Source: Treponema sp. (lineage in GTDB: Bacteria; Spirochaetota; Spirochaetia; Treponematales; Breznakiellaceae). Taken from it: 8,755 nt of DNA. Position numbers and translations under genes: made by a program. The notes beneath the pieces were generated by a model. That model saw only the letters and a program-made list of their open reading frames with translations, had not been told where the DNA came from and ran no database searches. Shown here one piece after another: positions 5,451 through 8,755 of the stretch. Where the stretch lies: the NCBI GenBank assembly GCA_031276685.1, contig JAISMQ010000048.1, positions 1-8,755 on the forward strand, given 5' to 3'. The stretch's first letter is position 1. Every line of letters begins with the position of its first letter.

Positions 5451-6911
5451 TTAGTTTATGCCGATGTCTTGTGCAAACTGTTCGATGTTTATGTTGGCTT
5501 CTTCAAATAACGCAGCTCTTTCTCCCTTGATAACGATATTTTCAAAACGTACGTTCTTTACCAGCCTGTCCTTGTCATAACCGTGGATACGGGAAGCCCC
5601 GGGGGGCACGGTATAATCCAGGAAAATATTTTTGAACACGATATTCTCTATGCCCCGCCCCGGCCCGGTATGCCATTCAGGGGTAAAGAAAATGCGGAGG
5701 CTACAGAGCATCCCGGTAGTGATCTCCTCGATCCTTATGTTGTCAAAAACAACATCCCGTACCAGGTTGTGATCGCCCACGCTGAACGCCATACAACCCT
5801 GGTAGCATTCGATTTTTTCGTTATGTTCCAGAATATCAATGTTCGAGAACCGCAGCTTTTCTATGACATTTCCCTCGGACGAGGTGTCGCCGTGAAGGCC
5901 GATATTAATCGGATGCGAAGTATCCGGCCACAGTACCGCGTCTTTTACCACATAGTTTTTTGCATCGCCGTAATAGTCCCAGCGATGGGCGTAAATGGCT
6001 ATGGCGTCATCGCTGGTACGCATAAACACGTCTTCTATCGTTACATCCGAACAGGACATAAAATCAAGGCCGTCGGCCCAGATTTGGGAACTGAAAGTTT
6101 TAACGTTGCGGATTTTAATGCCCGTACTTTGACCGCCGAATACGCCATAATGCTTATGATTTATCACGGTTATCCCGTCAATTTCGATATTTTTGCAGAA
6201 ATCAAGCTGGAACCCGCGTTCCGGCTGGAGTACGACGCCGCGCCCAATGACCCGTGCGTTCTCCGTTTTGTAACCTGCGATCTTGCCCCGCAGGATCGCG
6301 CCGGGGGCAAGGTACACGGTTTTGTTTGAGGGGATAAAGAAAAAACCCAAAGCCGGCGGCAGGTGGACGCCCTCGCCGTAGTACACCACGTCAGGATCAT
6401 CGGGGCTTGGTTTTTCTGTCTCCGGCGGATTGGCAAAGAGGTGAAGGTTGCGGGAACGGTCGCCGTTTATTTCCACGGAAAGCTTTGCCGGTTCATCCAT
6501 GGTGAACAGGACAGAATTCTCCCGGATTTCCGGCCTAATGTTTTTTGAAAGGGGGCGAATCACTGCGGCGTTTACATCTCCGTTGTTCGGCGTTACCCGT
6601 ACTTCCACTGTTCCCCTAAAATCGAACTGGACCATTGACACATCGCTGGGATTATACCTGTTCACCCTTACCCGCCAGGCAAAAAGGTCCTGCCAGGGGC
6701 CGGGCTGCTGTCCACCGGCCAGACGGACCTGCACGGAAAAATCATCATTCCGGTACAGGCCGTTATCGCGGATTTCCCGGGGGACGGGGTGAACAAACAG
6801 CGTTGGCGTTTCCATGGCTTTTTCCTTTAAGAATGATTTTTCTCCCAAGACCAGGCAGGAAAAAAACAGTACCTGTCCGAAGATGGCGGCAATTGTCATC
6901 AGTTTTTTCAT
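5451..6911 (-). CDS. Right-handed beta-helix polysaccharide hydrolase, GH28/GH49-like, with N-terminal export signal
   Basis: This is probably a retaining-wall type polysaccharide lyase/hydrolase fold acting on a complex polysaccharide; GH28 and GH49 (clan GH-N, inverting hydrolases) are the closest match. From the ATG at 6911 it has 486 residues: a hydrophobic signal or anchor (about 4-23), a beta-sandwich-like N-domain (about 36-160), then beta-helix coils from about 195 onward (repeated N/D-I-x-I/V-x-x-V patterns). The catalytic block shows WADGLD (278-283), with Asp280 placed 21 residues before Asp301-Asp302 of TSDDAIAIY. That spacing matches the Asp triad of both families. GLHGDTS (338-344) supplies a histidine, but the GH28 GHG and RIK motifs are not in standard form. 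GGAGG-type ribosome binding at 6917-6921 decides the start; a 20-codon upstream extension to 6971 runs through an intercistronic hairpin and is rejected. A second good start exists at 6815. The gene sits between the binding protein and the permeases. Confidence 0.82.
   Translation of the reverse strand: MKKLMTIAAIFGQVLFFSCLVLGEKSFLKEKAMETPTLFVHPVPREIRDNGLYRNDDFSVQVRLAGGQQPGPWQDLFAWRVRVNRYNPSDVSMVQFDFRGTVEVRVTPNNGDVNAAVIRPLSKNIRPEIRENSVLFTMDEPAKLSVEINGDRSRNLHLFANPPETEKPSPDDPDVVYYGEGVHLPPALGFFFIPSNKTVYLAPGAILRGKIAGYKTENARVIGRGVVLQPERGFQLDFCKNIEIDGITVINHKHYGVFGGQSTGIKIRNVKTFSSQIWADGLDFMSCSDVTIEDVFMRTSDDAIAIYAHRWDYYGDAKNYVVKDAVLWPDTSHPINIGLHGDTSSEGNVIEKLRFSNIDILEHNEKIECYQGCMAFSVGDHNLVRDVVFDNIRIEEITTGMLCSLRIFFTPEWHTGPGRGIENIVFKNIFLDYTVPPGASRIHGYDKDRLVKNVRFENIVIKGERAALFEEANINIEQFAQDIGIN
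6815..6828 (-). promoter_or_regulatory. Internal ribosome binding site and ATG within the hydrolase gene
   Basis: AAAGGA (6828-6823 on the minus strand) lies 7 bases before the in-frame ATG at 6815, codon 33 of the hydrolase. Starting here would remove exactly the hydrophobic export segment and give a 454-residue form that stays in the cytoplasm. The motif and spacing are seen; use of the site is inference. Confidence 0.35.
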
Positions 6912-6934
6912 GGATGCCTCCAAAAAATCCAAAG

Positions 6935-6962
6935 ACAACACGGACGATGCTGTCCGTGTTGT
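6935..6962 (-). terminator. Strong intercistronic hairpin between binding-protein and hydrolase genes (attenuator or 3'-end stabiliser)
   Basis: Two perfect 11-base arms, 6935-6945 and 6952-6962, flank a 6-base loop. On the transcribed (minus) strand the stem is followed by CTTTGGATTTTTT, so the T run is displaced from the stem by seven bases and interrupted by G residues. It is therefore more likely a partial terminator or an RNA-end stabiliser that keeps the binding-protein message more abundant than the genes behind it, as between malE and malF. The remaining intergenic bases (6963-7004) show nothing else. Confidence 0.7.
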
Positions 6963-7004
6963 TCGCCGCACATAAGCGCACGATCTATCTATGTTTGTGC
7001 CAGG

Positions 7005-8663
7005 TTATTTCTTCCCGTAGACCCGGTTCATCACCTGGGTACAGTGATCGCCGCCCGAGGATTTCCACATAGCGACCAGGGTGTCAAAATAGGAAATAGG
7101 CCGCTGCCCCACGATGATCTGGGCAAAACCTTCACGCAGAATATCGTCCAGTGTGGAACCATAGCTTGCCACTTCTTCCGGCACGGGCCCTGTAACCGCA
7201 GTATACACCCAGCGCTTTTCGCTGTCGATTTTGTAACTTACGTCGAAGGCGCAGTTTTCGCTGTAGATCTGCAAAAACCTGCCGATCCCGAGAGCGGTAT
7301 TGCCCTCTTCAAGGTAGGGCCGCAGTTCCTTTTCGTACTCTTCCTTGCCCGGCGCTTCCGCATAGGTAAGGTTGTCCCAAAAGGAAGTATCCCCGGTCTC
7401 CCTGACACGCTTTAGGTTAAGGTAACCTTCCATTGAGCCGGTTGAGTTTAGAGTCTTGATCATAGGCATGATATGAGAACTCTCCCCATGATAGAACCGT
7501 TCTGACAATTCTTCGTTGCTTAGGCCAATCTCCGTGCCGTGTTCGGAATAGAAACTGACGCACTTGAGCGCTGCGGCAATGTTTTTACTGTTCTTGTTGA
7601 AGACAATATAGCCCTCGTTGTCAAAGCCCCTGGGGTGGCGTACCGGCTTCCCCGTGGCGCTGGGAATATCGAAGGCTTCCATGTAGCTGTTCTTGCCGTT
7701 GGTGGCAACCATGTCTGCGGCGTTAACAAAGCCCCACCACTGGGGAAAGAGCTGGATGCCGAATTCATTGTTCATAAGGTCAACACGGGTGGTATCGGAA
7801 TTGCTGCTCATCCAGTCCTGCTTGAGATAGCCTTTCTTGTACCAGTCGGCAAAGACTTCCAGGACCTGCTTTACCTCAGGCTGGACGGAGCCGTTCACCA
7901 CAGAACCGTCGGCAGCTCTGTACCAGAAGAAGGGGTACGCATCCCAGGCTACGGCGAGCCAGGCAAATTCGTCCAGACCGCCGCCCAGGGGTATGCCGTA
8001 AGAACCGGGGTGCTGCTTCATGAAGGTTTGCATCAGCGTTTCCAGCTCAGCGATGGTTCCCGGCGCCCGGACGCCCGCCTGTTCCAGCCAGTCCTTGCGG
8101 AGCCAGAGAATTTCCGGTTCGGTTAAGGGGCCATAACTACCCTGCGGTATGGCGTAGATCCGGCCATTCCTGGTAACGGTATCCAGAATATCCGGCGCGC
8201 TGGCCATCCTTTTCTTTATGGTATCGCTGACATTATTTTCAAGGTAATCGGTGATGTCCGCGATAAGGCCGGCTTCCTGCAACTGGACAAACTGGGTTGA
8301 ACCGCACTGGAAGAAATCGGGAATTTCCCGCGCGGCGATAGCCAAGTTCAGTTTGGTGCTGTAATCGCCGACGGTACCGGCTATCCAATCGGTAGCGATC
8401 TGAATATTCAGGTAGTCCTTGATCACTCTTGTCCAGGGATTGTTGGCGGTATTGTCCCCGTCATGGTAGTCCATGTAAGGATACTCGAAGTTCACCGTAT
8501 GCAGTGTAACCGTCTGGGGGTACTTGTAGTACCAGTACGCTTTTCCGCTTCCGCGGGGACCCAGATCCTGCGCCGTCTGTTGCGCGCCGGACTGTCTGCC
8601 GCCTGCAAGCACCTGCATTACGCCCGCGAGGAGCATAAAAGCAAAAACTGGAAATTTTTTCAT
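7005..8663 (-). CDS. Extracellular oligosaccharide-binding protein of an ABC importer, LplA/YtcQ-like (552 residues)
   Basis: This periplasmic receptor delivers sugars to the two permeases encoded downstream. The protein is of the large LplA/YtcQ class that commonly pairs with LplB/LplC permeases for oligosaccharides. Family-like blocks include WTRVIKDYLNIQI (about 77-89), LNLAIAAREIPDFF near 105-118, ADITDYL, RNGRIYAIPQG near 165-175, LWLRKDWLEQAGVRAPGTIAEL, and a C-terminal segment with GFAQIIVGQRPISYFD. The N-terminus has a signal peptide with MKKF and a hydrophobic core to residue 20. At the lipobox the sequence is LAGG (19-22), glycine replacing the cysteine that would be lipidated, so the protein is predicted to be a soluble periplasmic receptor cleaved after Ala20 or Gly21. 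AAGGAG (8670-8675) is 6 bases from the ATG. It is the first gene of the operon and lies 93 bases before the hydrolase. Confidence 0.93.
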   Translation of the reverse strand: MKKFPVFAFMLLAGVMQVLAGGRQSGAQQTAQDLGPRGSGKAYWYYKYPQTVTLHTVNFEYPYMDYHDGDNTANNPWTRVIKDYLNIQIATDWIAGTVGDYSTKLNLAIAAREIPDFFQCGSTQFVQLQEAGLIADITDYLENNVSDTIKKRMASAPDILDTVTRNGRIYAIPQGSYGPLTEPEILWLRKDWLEQAGVRAPGTIAELETLMQTFMKQHPGSYGIPLGGGLDEFAWLAVAWDAYPFFWYRAADGSVVNGSVQPEVKQVLEVFADWYKKGYLKQDWMSSNSDTTRVDLMNNEFGIQLFPQWWGFVNAADMVATNGKNSYMEAFDIPSATGKPVRHPRGFDNEGYIVFNKNSKNIAAALKCVSFYSEHGTEIGLSNEELSERFYHGESSHIMPMIKTLNSTGSMEGYLNLKRVRETGDTSFWDNLTYAEAPGKEEYEKELRPYLEEGNTALGIGRFLQIYSENCAFDVSYKIDSEKRWVYTAVTGPVPEEVASYGSTLDDILREGFAQIIVGQRPISYFDTLVAMWKSSGGDHCTQVMNRVYGKK

Positions 8664-8683
8664 CCTCTTCTCCTTAAAGAAAA

Positions 8684-8707
8684 TTTATTGCACCATCACA
8701 CAGATGG
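8684..8707 (-). promoter_or_regulatory. Possible promoter element and inverted repeat upstream of the binding-protein gene
   Basis: The perfect inverted repeat CCATC-N5-GATGG spans 8693-8707. Immediately downstream on the minus strand is TGC-AATAAA (8692-8684), which could be an extended -10, placing the repeat between it and a poor -35 (about 8707-8712). A start near 8677 would leave only a very short leader, so the true promoter may lie elsewhere or beyond the window. The repeat could instead be a regulator site. A second inverted repeat, CCGC-CATA-GCGG, is at 8732-8743. No gene is visible between 8664 and 8755. Confidence 0.25.
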
Positions 8708-8755
8708 GTAGATCCCACGGTATCACCTGATCCGCCATAGCGGGGTATCTTTTTA

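Noticed and set aside
5583..6329. Plus-strand open frame of 248 codons opposite the hydrolase gene
   Set aside because: It lies wholly within the hydrolase coding region, has no ribosome binding site of note, and shows no recognisable motif.
6912..6971. Upstream ATG for the hydrolase adding 20 residues
   Set aside because: The extra codons are formed by the strong intercistronic hairpin and would put a polar arginine-rich stretch before the signal peptide; a good ribosome binding site precedes the ATG at 6911.
7539..8126. Plus-strand frame of 195 codons within the binding-protein gene
   Set aside because: It is antisense to a clear family member and has no independent signals.
1..8755. CRISPR array, tRNA, rRNA, insertion sequence or phage genes
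   Set aside because: No spaced repeat series, cloverleaf-like segment, transposase or integrase motif was seen on either strand.

Overview
The window looks like chromosomal DNA of a spirochaete, most likely a treponeme of the gut type. This is an inference from several things together: a diderm-style secretome with loose or absent lipoboxes, a large LplA-type sugar-binding protein with its two permeases, and small secreted orphan proteins. No 16S or other decisive marker is present, so the assignment is tentative. Base composition is uneven. The left part (about 1-3500) is GC-rich, while the transporter operon (3581-8663) is visibly poorer in GC.

Left arm, minus strand: argG (argininosuccinate synthase, arginine biosynthesis) is followed after 27 bases by the start of mtnA (methylthioribose-1-phosphate isomerase, methionine salvage), which runs off the left edge. 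A 379-base divergent intergenic region (1741-2119) separates argG from a plus-strand gene. It carries a candidate promoter on each strand, a direct repeat near the predicted argG transcription start, and a two-hairpin leader in front of the plus-strand gene.

Middle, plus strand: a 215-residue secreted protein of unknown function (probably a beta-sandwich) with its own promoter and a strong bidirectional hairpin terminator, then a small exported helical-repeat protein with a C-terminal membrane anchor.

Right arm, minus strand (8663 down to 3581): a four-gene sugar-uptake operon transcribed leftward in the order substrate-binding protein, right-handed beta-helix polysaccharide hydrolase (GH28/GH49-like), LplB-type permease, LplC-type permease. 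The natural reading is that the hydrolase trims a complex polysaccharide, perhaps pectin- or glucan-derived, and the binding protein with the two permeases imports the oligosaccharides. No ATPase gene lies in the window, so the transporter probably uses a shared MsmK/UgpC-type ATPase encoded elsewhere. A strong intercistronic hairpin sits just after the binding-protein gene.

I did not find a clearly new multi-gene system. The points most worth a second look are the leader in front of the secreted orphan, the hydrolase with mixed family motifs and two plausible translation starts, and the binding protein that has glycine where the lipobox cysteine belongs.
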